A program made the position numbers and the translations under genes. 64,000 bases of DNA from Ferribacterium limneticum. Lineage in GTDB: Bacteria > Pseudomonadota > Gammaproteobacteria > Burkholderiales > Rhodocyclaceae. The stretch covers positions 3,318,501 through 3,382,500 of the forward strand of contig NZ_CP075191.1 of the NCBI RefSeq assembly GCF_020510625.1. Reading direction: 5' to 3'. Positions 37,119 through 45,730 of the stretch are shown in pieces. Within the stretch, counting starts at the first letter, position 1. Every line of letters begins with the position of its first letter. A model generated the notes under the pieces. The model searched no databases, was not told the origin of the DNA, and saw nothing but the letters and a program-made list of their open reading frames with translations.

Positions 37119-39269
37119 ATGGTGCTGCGTATGACGCCGATCGCCTTGGCGATTGGCATGCTTGCCTTGCCACAACTTGCGTTTGCTCAATCCACGACGG
37201 AATCGGGCAATGAAGTCACGCTGCCTGCCGTCAAGGTGGTCAGTAGCACAGAAGGGCCGACTGAGCTGCCCAAGGCCTATGCCGGCGGGCAGGTTGCCAA
37301 AGGCGCCCGCCTCGGTCTTCTCGGCAACCAGGATGTCATGGATACCCCTTTCAACATCACCAGCTACACGGCAAAACTGATCGAGGATCAGGGCGCGAAG
37401 ACGGTAGCCGATGTGCTCCAGAACGATCCATCCGTGCGCTTTACCACGTCTGGCTCGCACGCCTACGAGAATTTCCGCCTGCGCGGCTTCGAGGTTCATT
37501 CATCCGATCTTGCAATCAACGGCATGTATGGTCTGGCCCCGCTCGGCCATTCCTCCCTGGAGTTTGTCGAGCGGGTCGAAGTGCTCAAGGGGCCGGGCGC
37601 CATGTTCACCGGGATGGCACCTAGCGGCGGTATCGGCGGCATCATCAACCTGGTACCTAAACGCGCCGGTGATGATCCACTCACTCGGGTAACGCTTGAT
37701 TATCAGACGCAGAGCCAAATTGGCACCAGCGTGGACATTGGACGCCGATTCGGCACAGCCAAGGAGGTAGGCGTACGCATCAACGGCTCATTCAGCGATG
37801 GCGAGACGTCACTGGAAGGTCAGGACAAGACGCGCAAGTTCCTGTCTGCAGCATTGGACTACCGAGGAGAATCGCTGACCGCTTCGCTGGATATCTACAG
37901 CAGCAAGGAATCTTTCTCGGGCGGTTCGCCGGCTATGTTCGGCTTTGCCAATCCCAATATGCCCTCGGCACCAAATCCGCGTACCAACATGCTGAGTTCG
38001 GCCGCCGGCGAGCTGGAAAGCCAGGCTGTAATCGCTCGTGCAGAATACGCGTTCAATAAAAACGTTTCCGCCTTTGCCAGTCTCGGCATGAGGAAACATG
38101 ATTACTCGGGCTGGGTTAACGGCACCCATGTACATAACGTTCAGCCCAACGGTAGCGCGCAGGTGCGTGGCGTTGCCCAGCGCGGCTACGATGACAGCGT
38201 AGCCTCCGAAGTGGGAGGGCGTTTTAATTTCGATACCGGCGCTGTCCGTCACGAGCTGGTGCTGCAAGCCACCCAGCTCGAACTTGAGTCTGGCTACCTG
38301 TCCAACGTGACGAGTATGTTGGCGAGCAGCATTTACAACCCGATCACACCGCCGTTGCCGGCCATACCGACGGGACCGTTGCCCAAACTTTCCGATACGA
38401 CGCTCTCGAGTCTGGCGCTGGTAGATACCCTGTCCTTCATGCAGGATGCCGTCCGCCTGACTCTCGGCCTGCGTCAGCAGCAAGTGAAACAGACAAGTTT
38501 TAACGTGTCGGGGGCGGTCACGGGTGATTATGATGAGAAGGCACTAACCCCGGCGGTTGGCCTGGTGGTCAAGCCCTGGGGCGAGGGAATTTCCCTGTAT
38601 GCCAGCTACGTCGAGGGTTTGAGTCAGGGCACCAGCGTGAAGGCGACCAACGGCTACGCACAGGACCAGACCTTCAAGCCTTACAAGACCGAGCAGAAAG
38701 AAGTAGGCGTCAAGTGGAATGCGGGTACTTTCACCAATACGGTCAGCCTGTTCGAGATCACCAAGCCTGAACTGATCACGACGGGGACGTCACCTAACCT
38801 GGTCGCTTCCGATGACGGCGAATCGCGTGTGCGTGGTCTGGAGTGGAATACCTTCGGTCAAATCGTATCGACTGTCCGCGTGCTGGGAGGGATTTCTTAC
38901 ACCAAAGGCGAGTTGACCAAGACTGCAGGCGGCGTCAACGAGGGAAATGAGCTCTACGGCGTACCCCGCTGGCAGGGCAACCTGGGGGCTGAATGGGATA
39001 CGCCGCTATCCGGCCTCAGTCTGAATACACGCGTCATCGCCACCTCCAAGCAGTATCTGAACAACGCCAATACCTATCAGATTCCGAGTTCGGAGCAGGT
39101 AGACCTGGGCGCCAGGTACGAAACCAAGGTGGCGGGGCGCAAGACGACCTTGCGCCTGAACATCAGCAACTTGTTTGACCGTCATTATTTCTCGGGCAGT
39201 TTTGCCGAGCCGCGCGCCACCCTTGCTCTGGGACGCACCGTGCAGTCTTCGGTCTCGGTGGATTTCTGA
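37119..39269 (+). CDS. TonB-dependent siderophore receptor
   Basis: A 716-residue receptor with a signal peptide (to about AFAQS, residue 24). The plug carries FRLRGFEVHSSDLAING and VEVLKGPGAMFTG, and GGIGGIINLVPKRA is typical of the FhuE/FpvA siderophore group. The barrel ends in Phe. ATG 37119 follows a TTGGAGA site. With the divergent esterase and the downstream PepSY module this forms a siderophore uptake, hydrolysis and reduction locus; the siderophore itself is not identifiable. Confidence 0.9.
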   Translation: MVLRMTPIALAIGMLALPQLAFAQSTTESGNEVTLPAVKVVSSTEGPTELPKAYAGGQVAKGARLGLLGNQDVMDTPFNITSYTAKLIEDQGAKTVADVLQNDPSVRFTTSGSHAYENFRLRGFEVHSSDLAINGMYGLAPLGHSSLEFVERVEVLKGPGAMFTGMAPSGGIGGIINLVPKRAGDDPLTRVTLDYQTQSQIGTSVDIGRRFGTAKEVGVRINGSFSDGETSLEGQDKTRKFLSAALDYRGESLTASLDIYSSKESFSGGSPAMFGFANPNMPSAPNPRTNMLSSAAGELESQAVIARAEYAFNKNVSAFASLGMRKHDYSGWVNGTHVHNVQPNGSAQVRGVAQRGYDDSVASEVGGRFNFDTGAVRHELVLQATQLELESGYLSNVTSMLASSIYNPITPPLPAIPTGPLPKLSDTTLSSLALVDTLSFMQDAVRLTLGLRQQQVKQTSFNVSGAVTGDYDEKALTPAVGLVVKPWGEGISLYASYVEGLSQGTSVKATNGYAQDQTFKPYKTEQKEVGVKWNAGTFTNTVSLFEITKPELITTGTSPNLVASDDGESRVRGLEWNTFGQIVSTVRVLGGISYTKGELTKTAGGVNEGNELYGVPRWQGNLGAEWDTPLSGLSLNTRVIATSKQYLNNANTYQIPSSEQVDLGARYETKVAGRKTTLRLNISNLFDRHYFSGSFAEPRATLALGRTVQSSVSVDF

Positions 39270-39307
39270 TCCCGGGTTCCGTGTCGCGAAACTGATGCTG
39301 CTGTATG

Positions 39308-39345
39308 GCCTTGTCCTGGAAGCGCAAGCGCTTCCAGGACAAGGC
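39308..39345. repeat. 38-bp near-loopless perfect palindrome
   Basis: An 18-bp perfect inverted repeat (GCCTTGTCCTGGAAGCGC and its complement) is separated by only AA. It lies 39 bp after the receptor stop and has no T run, so it is not a classic terminator. It may be a processing/stability hairpin of the mRNA. Confidence 0.85.
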
Positions 39346-39422
39346 TGCGCTGAGCTGCGACAGGCAGTTCTTTCCAGAGCAGCGGTTTTGTCTCGGTCCC
39401 AAACTTACTTGGTTGTTTTTGA

Positions 39423-39701
39423 ATGAACACTTTCACGCTGATCGGGCTTCTGACATCCCTGTTGGGTAGCGCTACGATCTACCTGGCTTCCCCGAACCAG
39501 CGCTGGCTAGCTGTGCCCTGGCCGGCCCGAGCAGCTCGTCCGGCCGGCTTCCTCCTACTGCTTGCCGGGCTCATCGCTTTGTTGCAAGCCCTGCAGCCGG
39601 CCGCGGGAAGCTTTGTCTTCGTCCATTGGCTGATGTTGCTCTTCGTGCTCCTTCCCTACCTTGGGGCATTGCTGGATTCGCGCCGAAAAACTCGTTCATG
39701 A
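39423..39701 (+). CDS. small three-helix membrane protein, DUF3325-like
   Basis: A 92-residue protein with three predicted helices (about 4-22, 40-60 and 66-84). Its position between a TonB receptor and DUF3649/PepSY genes matches the DUF3325 proteins of other iron-uptake loci; the sequence match is only suggestive. It overlaps the next gene by ATGA. Confidence 0.65.
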   Translation: MNTFTLIGLLTSLLGSATIYLASPNQRWLAVPWPARAARPAGFLLLLAGLIALLQALQPAAGSFVFVHWLMLLFVLLPYLGALLDSRRKTRS

Positions 39702-39988
39702 GCACGACAAAACCCAAGGCCATCGCCCCTGACTGGCTCTCCAAGACCCTGGCCGGCATGCTGCTGGGCTTCACGCTAGCTATCGGCTGTGCCGGTCTGT
39801 TTTCGTGGCTGGCGTCCGACATGGCCCTGTCCATCCGGGGGCAACTCGCCATGTGGATGACGGCCCCCATCTGGATGGGCATCCTTTCCGGCGTCTACTT
39901 CTTTCGCAGTGGCATGCGCGCCTGGGCCTGGCTGGCTGGCGCCAACCTGCTAGTTTTCGGCCTCCCGGCGGCCTCCCGTCTCATCTGA
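39698..39988 (+). CDS. DUF3649-like membrane protein
   Basis: A 96-residue protein with three helices (about 15-38, 48-68 and 74-92). It resembles DUF3649 proteins, which sit next to PepSY reductase-like genes in siderophore loci. ATG 39698 overlaps the previous stop. Probably a small subunit of the inner-membrane ferric-siderophore reductase. Confidence 0.7.
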   Translation: MSTTKPKAIAPDWLSKTLAGMLLGFTLAIGCAGLFSWLASDMALSIRGQLAMWMTAPIWMGILSGVYFFRSGMRAWAWLAGANLLVFGLPAASRLI

Positions 39989-40004
39989 CTCTCAAGGCTT
40001 CGCC

Positions 40005-41639
40005 ATGCGCTCCGAGCTCATCCGCATCTACAAATCCGTGCACACCTGGACCGGCATAGTCGCCGGCATGGCACTGTTCGTTGCCTTCTATGCCGGGGCA
40101 ATCACCATATTCAAGGAGCCGCTGGCGCGCTGGGCAGCGCCCCCATCCGCCATGCACGGTAGCGCCATCTCCCTGAATGAGGCGTCCGCTCTCATCGTTC
40201 GTACCCTGCGGGAGCAGCCAGCAGCAGCCAAGGATTTCAGGCTGAACCTTAAGGCCGCAGAACACCTGCCGCGGGGAATTTCCTGGCAAGTGCGCGAGCA
40301 AGGCGCCGACGACCATGACCATTCCTCCTCCCGTCACTACGTCGCCACGCTGGAGGCTGATAGCCGAGTACGTGCAGAGGAGGTGCATCCATCCGGACTC
40401 GCCGACTTCATCGACACGTTGCACCGTGTGGTCGGCCTGCCGGCCGATACCGACCCCAATCGCTGGGTCATGGGTATCATCGCAGCGCTCTATGCCATGG
40501 CGCTGGTCTCCGGGGTGATCGTGCTGCTGCCTTCACTGGTAAAAGACCTCTTCGCCCTGCGTGTGAGCAAAAACCTCAAGCGCATGTGGCTGGACGCACA
40601 CAACGTGGTCGGTATCATCAGCCTGCCCTTCCACATCGTCATGGCGCTCACTGCCATCGTCTTCGCCTATCACGATGGTTTCTACGCCATTCAGGACAAG
40701 CTGATCCACGACGGCAAGTGGTCTGCCGCTGCGCAGGCACGAGGTAGCCCGGCAGCTCCAGCGACGCCGCGCGACCCGGCGGCGATGCTCCCGCCGGCCG
40801 ATCTGCTGGCCAGCGCGCAAGCGCTTTCACCGAGTTTCGAGGTGGCCTCCCTGCAATACCTGAACGCCACAGGGCCACGCGCCACCGTACGGGTTTGGGG
40901 TCACGATCCCGCCGCCCATTCGCCACGCTTCGTCGGCGGTTTCGTTGCCGTCGATCCCTACAGCGGCAAGATCATGAATGCCGATTTTCTGCCTGGCCGC
41001 CAGAACCTGCCGAATGCCATCGTCGCCAGCTTCTTCGCCCTACACTTCGGCACCTATGGCGGCGCGCCGGTGCAGTGGATGTATTTCCTGCTCAGCCTGG
41101 CCGGCGCCTGGTTGTTCTATGGCGGCAACCTGCTCTGGGTGGAGACCCGCCGGATCAAGGCCGCCCGCGCCAGCGACTCAGTCGCTTCGCCGCCCGAACA
41201 GCGGCGTGACGTGCGCTGGATGGCTGCCGCCACCGTCGGCGTCTGCCTGGGCGCCGTTTGCGGCATCTCGCTGACCATCGTCGCCGCAAAATGGCTGCAC
41301 GGCCGCGTCGAGGACCTCAACACCTGGCATCAGGGCATCTATTACGCCGTCTTCTTCAGCGCGCTGGTCTGGGCTTTCCAGCGCGGCGCAGCGCGTTCTG
41401 CCGTCCATCTGCTGTGGCTGGCTGCAGCCTTCACTTTTGCCATCCCGGCCACCAGCCTGCTTGCCTGGCTGCTACCTTCCCTCGGCATGTGGACCCACGG
41501 CAGCGCAGCGGCATTGGGCGTCGATGCAACCGCTCTGGCCGGCGGACTCAGCTTCGTCTGGCTGGCTCGCGCCACGATGCGACGCGTCATGCATGGCCCT
41601 GCTGACAGCATCTGGTCAATACGGCACGAAAAAATTTAG
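40005..41639 (+). CDS. PepSY-associated membrane protein, ferric-siderophore reductase-like
   Basis: A 544-residue inner-membrane protein of the PepSY_TM family. A first helix near residues 13-35 (HTWTGIVAGMALFVAFYAG) is followed by a large periplasmic part and further helices near 190, 350, 405, 440 and 490. Membrane His such as HTWTG, HRVVGL and HNVVG are typical heme or metal ligands of this family, which reduces ferric siderophores in the periplasm. It follows two small membrane proteins and precedes an MFS gene. Confidence 0.87.
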   Translation: MRSELIRIYKSVHTWTGIVAGMALFVAFYAGAITIFKEPLARWAAPPSAMHGSAISLNEASALIVRTLREQPAAAKDFRLNLKAAEHLPRGISWQVREQGADDHDHSSSRHYVATLEADSRVRAEEVHPSGLADFIDTLHRVVGLPADTDPNRWVMGIIAALYAMALVSGVIVLLPSLVKDLFALRVSKNLKRMWLDAHNVVGIISLPFHIVMALTAIVFAYHDGFYAIQDKLIHDGKWSAAAQARGSPAAPATPRDPAAMLPPADLLASAQALSPSFEVASLQYLNATGPRATVRVWGHDPAAHSPRFVGGFVAVDPYSGKIMNADFLPGRQNLPNAIVASFFALHFGTYGGAPVQWMYFLLSLAGAWLFYGGNLLWVETRRIKAARASDSVASPPEQRRDVRWMAAATVGVCLGAVCGISLTIVAAKWLHGRVEDLNTWHQGIYYAVFFSALVWAFQRGAARSAVHLLWLAAAFTFAIPATSLLAWLLPSLGMWTHGSAAALGVDATALAGGLSFVWLARATMRRVMHGPADSIWSIRHEKI

Positions 41640-41645
41640 TCGGCA

Positions 41646-42782
41646 ATGACGTCTGCTCACCTGTCCGGTTACTACTTCCTCAGCTTCGCCTTCATTGGCA
41701 CGTTCGCCCCTTTCTTTTCCCTCTATTTGCATGGGATCGGCTCCAGTGCCCGCGAAATCGCAATCCTGATGGCCGTCATGCAGTCGATGCGACTATTCGG
41801 CCCCTACTTGTGGGGAAGCTGGACGGACAAAGGACTACCACTCAAGCGTGCCATCGCGCTGACAACACTGGGTAGCCTGTGCGGGCTGTCAGCCTTCACA
41901 ATCGCCAGCAGTTTCAGCGGCATGTTTATCGCCATAGCCGCGCTGTCCCTGTTCTGGAGCGGCACACTACCATTACTTGAAACGCTGACATTCGCCTATA
42001 TCGAGGATCGCGTCGTACACTACGGCCCGATCCGCACGTGGGGATCGCTGGGGTTCCTCGGCGCCGTCCTGGCTGTTGGCAAGCTACTTGATCTCTACTC
42101 GTTCACCATCGTGCCATGGGTCTGCGGGCTAATCCTCCTCAGCCTGTTACCGATCTCTTTGGTTCTGCCTGATGCGCTTCCCCGCAACAAATCACGCATG
42201 AGCGGGCACCTGCCAAATTTCAAAGCGGCTCTGTTTCAACCTACCGTGCTCTCCCTGTTGGGCGCCAGTTTTTTAATGGCAACCGCCCACGGTGCATTTA
42301 ATGTTTTCTATTCGATTCACTTGTCAGAACACGGCTATGGCGGCCTCGAAATCAGCGCACTGTGGGCCTTGGGCGTTGCGGCCGAGATGCTGGTTTTCAC
42401 GCAGATGCCGTACCTGAATCGCCTGTTTTCCCCGCGCACGCTGCTGATAACCTGCTTCGCTGCAGCAATCCTTCGCTTTGCTGTGATTGGCTGGTGCGTA
42501 GCCAGCATCTCCTTTTTGGCATTTGCCCAAATCCTGCACGCGCTGAGTTTTGGGGCACATCATGCGGTATCCGTGTCCTCCATCAACCGCTGCTTCACTG
42601 GCGGCAATCAGACCAAGGCACAGGCAATATATGCTTCCAGCCATGGCGGCGGAACCCTGCTTGGCAGCCTGACGAGCGGCGTTCTGTGGTCGGCTTTCGG
42701 AAGTGGCTGGACCTTCACCTCCAGCTCGTTGTTGGCCTTCGGTGGCATGATCATGATCATTATTTTCATACGCCAAGAATAA
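41646..42782 (+). CDS. MFS transporter, HcaT-like
   Basis: A 378-residue, twelve-helix transporter of the HcaT/nucleoside-permease-like MFS group (GSWTDKGLPLKRAI in the loop between helices 2 and 3, and RTWGSLGFLGAV near residue 130). It starts 6 bp after the PepSY stop, so it belongs to the siderophore operon. It could move a siderophore, its hydrolysis product or an aromatic acid; direction is unknown. It is convergent with fur. Confidence 0.85.
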   Translation: MTSAHLSGYYFLSFAFIGTFAPFFSLYLHGIGSSAREIAILMAVMQSMRLFGPYLWGSWTDKGLPLKRAIALTTLGSLCGLSAFTIASSFSGMFIAIAALSLFWSGTLPLLETLTFAYIEDRVVHYGPIRTWGSLGFLGAVLAVGKLLDLYSFTIVPWVCGLILLSLLPISLVLPDALPRNKSRMSGHLPNFKAALFQPTVLSLLGASFLMATAHGAFNVFYSIHLSEHGYGGLEISALWALGVAAEMLVFTQMPYLNRLFSPRTLLITCFAAAILRFAVIGWCVASISFLAFAQILHALSFGAHHAVSVSSINRCFTGGNQTKAQAIYASSHGGGTLLGSLTSGVLWSAFGSGWTFTSSSLLAFGGMIMIIIFIRQE

Positions 42783-42819
42783 TCTTGGCAGCGGCTGCTT
42801 GAGTCAGCTTAGCGCCCAC

Positions 42820-43257
42820 CTAATTCTGCCCCACCCGCTCGCACTCCTGGCAATAGCCGTAGAGCGTCAGGCTGTGCTGAGCGAGGCGATAGCCGTTTTC
42901 CAGGGCGATCTCCCGCTGGCGCTCTTCTATCAGATCGTCATCAAATTCCTTCACTTGCCCGCACTTCAGGCAAACGATGTGGTCGTGATGAATGCCTTTG
43001 TTGATCTCATAGACGCTTTTGGTGCCATCGAAGACTTGCCGGGAAATCGCACCGACTTCGTCCAGTTGGGCGAGCACACGATAGACCGTGGCCAGTCCGA
43101 TTTCATGGCCTTGCTCGCCCAGGAGCCGATAGATCTCCTCAGCACACAAATGGCTCCCGGCGTGCCCCCTGAACACTTCGAGAATCTTCATGCGCGGATG
43201 AGTTACCTTGAGCCCCAGTCGACGCAGTTCGCTCTCTGAATTCATTGTCTCTTCCAT
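42820..43257 (-). CDS. fur: ferric uptake regulator Fur
   Basis: A 145-residue Fur. The winged helix contains GLATVYRVLAQLDEVG; the metal sites include HHDH (90-93) with Cys pairs C96/C99 and C136/C139. With Fe(II) it represses the Fur-box promoters seen in this window. It lies 21 bp after a DUF2325 gene and has no separate promoter visible, so it appears to be the last gene of a Fur-box operon (45375 to 42820) and thus autoregulated. An alternative start is ATG 43245. Confidence 0.95.
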   Translation of the reverse strand: MEETMNSESELRRLGLKVTHPRMKILEVFRGHAGSHLCAEEIYRLLGEQGHEIGLATVYRVLAQLDEVGAISRQVFDGTKSVYEINKGIHHDHIVCLKCGQVKEFDDDLIEERQREIALENGYRLAQHSLTLYGYCQECERVGQN

Positions 43258-43278
43258 TGTTCAGCCCTTCTTTTCAAT

Positions 43279-44526
43279 TCACGGCTTTTTGCCAAACTCG
43301 TTTACGGCACGCCCAAAACTGGTCACGCCAGCACTTTTTACAAACATGCACGGCTTCCCGGTTCGCTTGCACAGCTCCTTCACCCGCCAATAGGCGTTGT
43401 GACTGATACATCCGACCTGACAGATCACGATATCGGCTGCGGCTAGAACACCGTCGATACGATGCAGGCTCTCCTCCAATCCGCCATCGTGGTGCATGAA
43501 ATGTCCGCCCGACTGCTCCACCACCTCACGGTACGAATTGACCGCCCCCGAGCGACCGCCGACACACAGGACACACTTGCCCGATAGCTGGTCCTCGGGC
43601 AGGGCTGCCAAAGCGTCATCCTCCCGCGTCAACGACTCGATTGTCTCCTCGGCATGCTTGGCAAAATCGCGCAATCGGCCGACCTCTCGCGACAGTTCTT
43701 CGGCTTGGAGCCGAGCCTCTTTGGCGCGGGCCTCAGTGTCGCTCAGGCGCTGGGCAAGCACCTGGCGTGTTTCAAGATCAGGCAAGGCATCGCGTAATAC
43801 CGACTCCTTGGCGTAACAGAGCGCCCGAGCCCCTGTAGCCGCCAATTCCGCCCTGAGCTGAGCGATGGTCTGAACACTCTGGCTGGACTGGGCGGCCATT
43901 TTCCGGCGCAGCTCTTCAAGCTCGGCCTGGCTTGACTCCAGGCGTTGATATAAACCAACATTCTCTACCTTCAATGCCTTCATGGCATTCTGGTCAGCCC
44001 GATTGTGAGCCCCCAGTTGATGCTGGATCATATGGATATCTGCATAGATTTCCTGTTCCAGTTGGTCTGTACAGTCGGGATGCGTCCAGCACGCCCAAAG
44101 TGCAGCAGGAATATTTCTGCCTTCTTTGCAGGCAACTTTCCAGGCGAGGCGCAGGTCACTGTCCGTCTTGATCGATGCGAACTGGCGAATGGTCAACTGG
44201 TAGCGTTTTTCCAGGGTTTTCTGCAAGACATCGGCCAGGCGGCTTCTCTCCTCGCAGCAACCCACTGCCGTCGTATGCAGAAGAAAATCGGCTGCATCTT
44301 TGGGCAAATGCATGACCTTGTTCATCAGGCGTCGTAACTCGTCGCACTCGAAACAGACACCGATCACCGGACAATGGAATTTATGCGAAATCTCCCAGAG
44401 TTTGCGGCGCCGTGAACTGCTTGCCGTGCTCACCGACGGCTCAACGGGCAAGCTAAGCGCATCCAGGAATATCGAACGACCGCCACCAAAAACACCACCA
44501 GCGACGTGAAAGGGAAAGTCAGACAT
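43279..44526 (-). CDS. DUF2325 domain-containing coiled-coil protein
   Basis: A 415-residue protein. A conserved N-terminal part (HKFHCPVIGVCFECDELRRL near residues 48-67) is followed by a long coiled coil (about 185-310) and a C-terminal DUF2325 domain, a small Rossmann-like fold (CVLCVGGRSGAVNSYREVV, then VICQVGCISHNAYW, KPCMFVKSAG). DUF2325 function is unknown. ATG 44526 follows a TTGGAG site. It is in one operon with three small upstream genes and fur, under a Fur box. Confidence 0.85.
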   Translation of the reverse strand: MSDFPFHVAGGVFGGGRSIFLDALSLPVEPSVSTASSSRRRKLWEISHKFHCPVIGVCFECDELRRLMNKVMHLPKDAADFLLHTTAVGCCEERSRLADVLQKTLEKRYQLTIRQFASIKTDSDLRLAWKVACKEGRNIPAALWACWTHPDCTDQLEQEIYADIHMIQHQLGAHNRADQNAMKALKVENVGLYQRLESSQAELEELRRKMAAQSSQSVQTIAQLRAELAATGARALCYAKESVLRDALPDLETRQVLAQRLSDTEARAKEARLQAEELSREVGRLRDFAKHAEETIESLTREDDALAALPEDQLSGKCVLCVGGRSGAVNSYREVVEQSGGHFMHHDGGLEESLHRIDGVLAAADIVICQVGCISHNAYWRVKELCKRTGKPCMFVKSAGVTSFGRAVNEFGKKP

Positions 44527-44548
44527 GGAGATTCTCCAAAACGGAATA

Positions 44549-45022
44549 TCAGGAACAGACAATTGCGAGCTGTTCGAGCTTGTTCAGGCTAAGCTCCTCA
44601 GCCAGGGAGTCCCGCTCCCGTGACAGGCGCGAATACTCCGCATGCGCCGCCTCGATCGTCCGCTCCAGCGTCCACAAGCGATGCGCATCGCTGCTAAGCT
44701 GTTCGTTTTTCTCGCTGAGTTGCATCAGCTTGCAACCCAGCTCAACAATGGCCGCCCCGGATTCATAGCTGAAAATCTGCTGACGATAGCTCGCGCACAA
44801 TACCGACAGTCGGCTCACCTCGTTGCTAAGCGCAGCAATTCGCCGGGTGCTTTCCAGGGCACTGCGCCGCAGCCGCGCACGACTCTCCCGCAAGGCTAGG
44901 CGCAGATCCCGAATTTCCTCATCCGAGCTCCGAAACTGCCCCCCATCAGTCGCTCTCCGATGGAGAGCAGCCTTACCCCCCTCGCCTTCGAGGGCCAAAC
45001 GCTCCTTAAGCAGCGCAAGCAT
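44549..45022 (-). CDS. coiled-coil protein of unknown function
   Basis: A 157-residue protein, helical over most of its length, with heptad-like patterns (about 30-65 and 100-150). ATG 45022 overlaps the preceding 69-residue gene by 17 bp; a longer upstream frame would run through that gene. It is probably a partner of the coiled-coil DUF2325 protein, an inference from operon position and shared architecture. No family recognised. Confidence 0.7.
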   Translation of the reverse strand: MLALLKERLALEGEGGKAALHRRATDGGQFRSSDEEIRDLRLALRESRARLRRSALESTRRIAALSNEVSRLSVLCASYRQQIFSYESGAAIVELGCKLMQLSEKNEQLSSDAHRLWTLERTIEAAHAEYSRLSRERDSLAEELSLNKLEQLAIVCS

Positions 45023-45215
45023 CACGACACTCCAGACCGGTTTCCAGACGGCGGCTGGCACGCTCACAAAGTGAGCGCACATCCTCGTCGAGGCCGTCAA
45101 ATTCAGCCAATTGATCGAGCAATCGGATGGCGTGCCGGGCCGAATGCGCACAGCCGGTTTCCTGATGAATGAGCAATTGGCTCAGGACGCCGGCCCACAG
45201 GTTGTTGGTTGGCAT
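45006..45215 (-). CDS. small helical protein of unknown function
   Basis: A 69-residue protein with two likely helices and four Cys (ETGCAHSARH, SLCERAS, ECRDAC). ATG 45215 is preceded by a GGGAG site. It is the second gene of the Fur-box operon and 10 bp after the 49-residue membrane protein. No family recognised. Confidence 0.65.
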   Translation of the reverse strand: MPTNNLWAGVLSQLLIHQETGCAHSARHAIRLLDQLAEFDGLDEDVRSLCERASRRLETGLECRDACAA

Positions 45216-45225
45216 GATGGCTCCC

Positions 45226-45375
45226 TTAAAAGCTGATCAACGCCAGCCAGAGCAATCCGGCAGCAATGGCAAGACTGGTGTAGAGACTGTCCGGCAAATA
45301 CCGGGATACCGGTGAAATGAACCTGACCAGCCACGGAGAACTTGGGGAATGCGCTTGCTGGAACTGGATTTGCAT
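45226..45375 (-). CDS. 49-residue single-pass membrane microprotein
   Basis: Read directly from the minus strand: begins MQIQFQQAHSPSSPW and ends with a hydrophobic helix, SLAIAAGLLWLALISF. A strong CAGGAGG site lies 5 bp before ATG 45375. It is the first gene after the Fur box and leader element, so it should be strongly induced by iron limitation. The family is unknown. Confidence 0.7.
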   Translation of the reverse strand: MQIQFQQAHSPSSPWLVRFISPVSRYLPDSLYTSLAIAAGLLWLALISF

Positions 45376-45403
45376 GGTGCCTCCTGAACAAGGATTGTCG
45401 GGA

Positions 45404-45432
45404 TGGCTGGCTACCGTAAGACGTTGGCTGGC
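45404..45432 (-). repeat. paired leader element (GCCAGCCA x2), fur operon
   Basis: On the minus strand GCCAGCCA (45432-45425) is followed 21 bp later by AGCCAGCCA (45412-45404), between the Fur box and the CAGGAGG site of the 49-residue gene. Confidence 0.65.
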
Positions 45433-45437
45433 GAGAT

Positions 45438-45457
45438 ATTGAGAACGATTCTCATCA
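45438..45457 (-). promoter_or_regulatory. Fur box of the fur-containing operon
   Basis: TGAGAACGATTCTCA (45440-45454) is a perfect 6+3+6 palindrome with AT-rich flanks, 63 bp upstream of the first gene. It implies Fur autoregulation. Confidence 0.8.
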
Positions 45458-45478
45458 AAAACAATGGCATTGTCAACA

Positions 45479-45503
45479 GAATGCGAATCATTATTATTTG
45501 ATA
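45479..45503. promoter_or_regulatory. second Fur-like box in the divergent region
   Basis: TGCGAATCATTATTATTTG and flanking bases match the betaproteobacterial Fur pattern. It could serve either direction. Confidence 0.55.
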
Positions 45504-45604
45504 ATCTGGAGACTCACTTCGACAGTCGAGACAACTGGATAAATGGAGTCAGTGGCGCACACCACGTCAAACATCGCCATAGCGTGATAAGTCTTGCCAA
45601 TCGT

Positions 45605-45628
45605 ATTGCGAATCGTTATCATTAATAT
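45605..45628 (+). promoter_or_regulatory. Fur box of the heme-receptor/chelatase operon
   Basis: TGCGAATCGTTATCATTAAT lies about 100 bp upstream of the receptor start and overlaps a TAATAT -10-like sequence. Confidence 0.7.
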
Positions 45629-45667
45629 TTAATCGGGTTGCTCTGGGGCAACTTGTAAATATTTTTC

Positions 45668-45700
45668 GCCAGCCACCTAGCTCTGCAAGGCAGCCAGCCA
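45668..45700 (+). repeat. paired leader element (GCCAGCCA x2), heme-receptor operon
   Basis: GCCAGCCA occurs at 45668-45675 and 45693-45700 (25-bp period), the second inside GCAAGGCAGCCAGCCA. They lie between the Fur box and the GGAGG site of the receptor. Confidence 0.65.
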
Positions 45701-45730
45701 ATTGATTCATTCACTTGCTGGAGGTCTTGC

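Larger units (their letters stand above)
45376..45730. other. 355-bp divergent iron-regulated control region
   Basis: This lies between the fur operon and the heme-receptor operon. It is AT-rich and holds three Fur-like boxes and two paired leader elements (one per direction), listed separately. No gene is seen. Confidence 0.8.
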
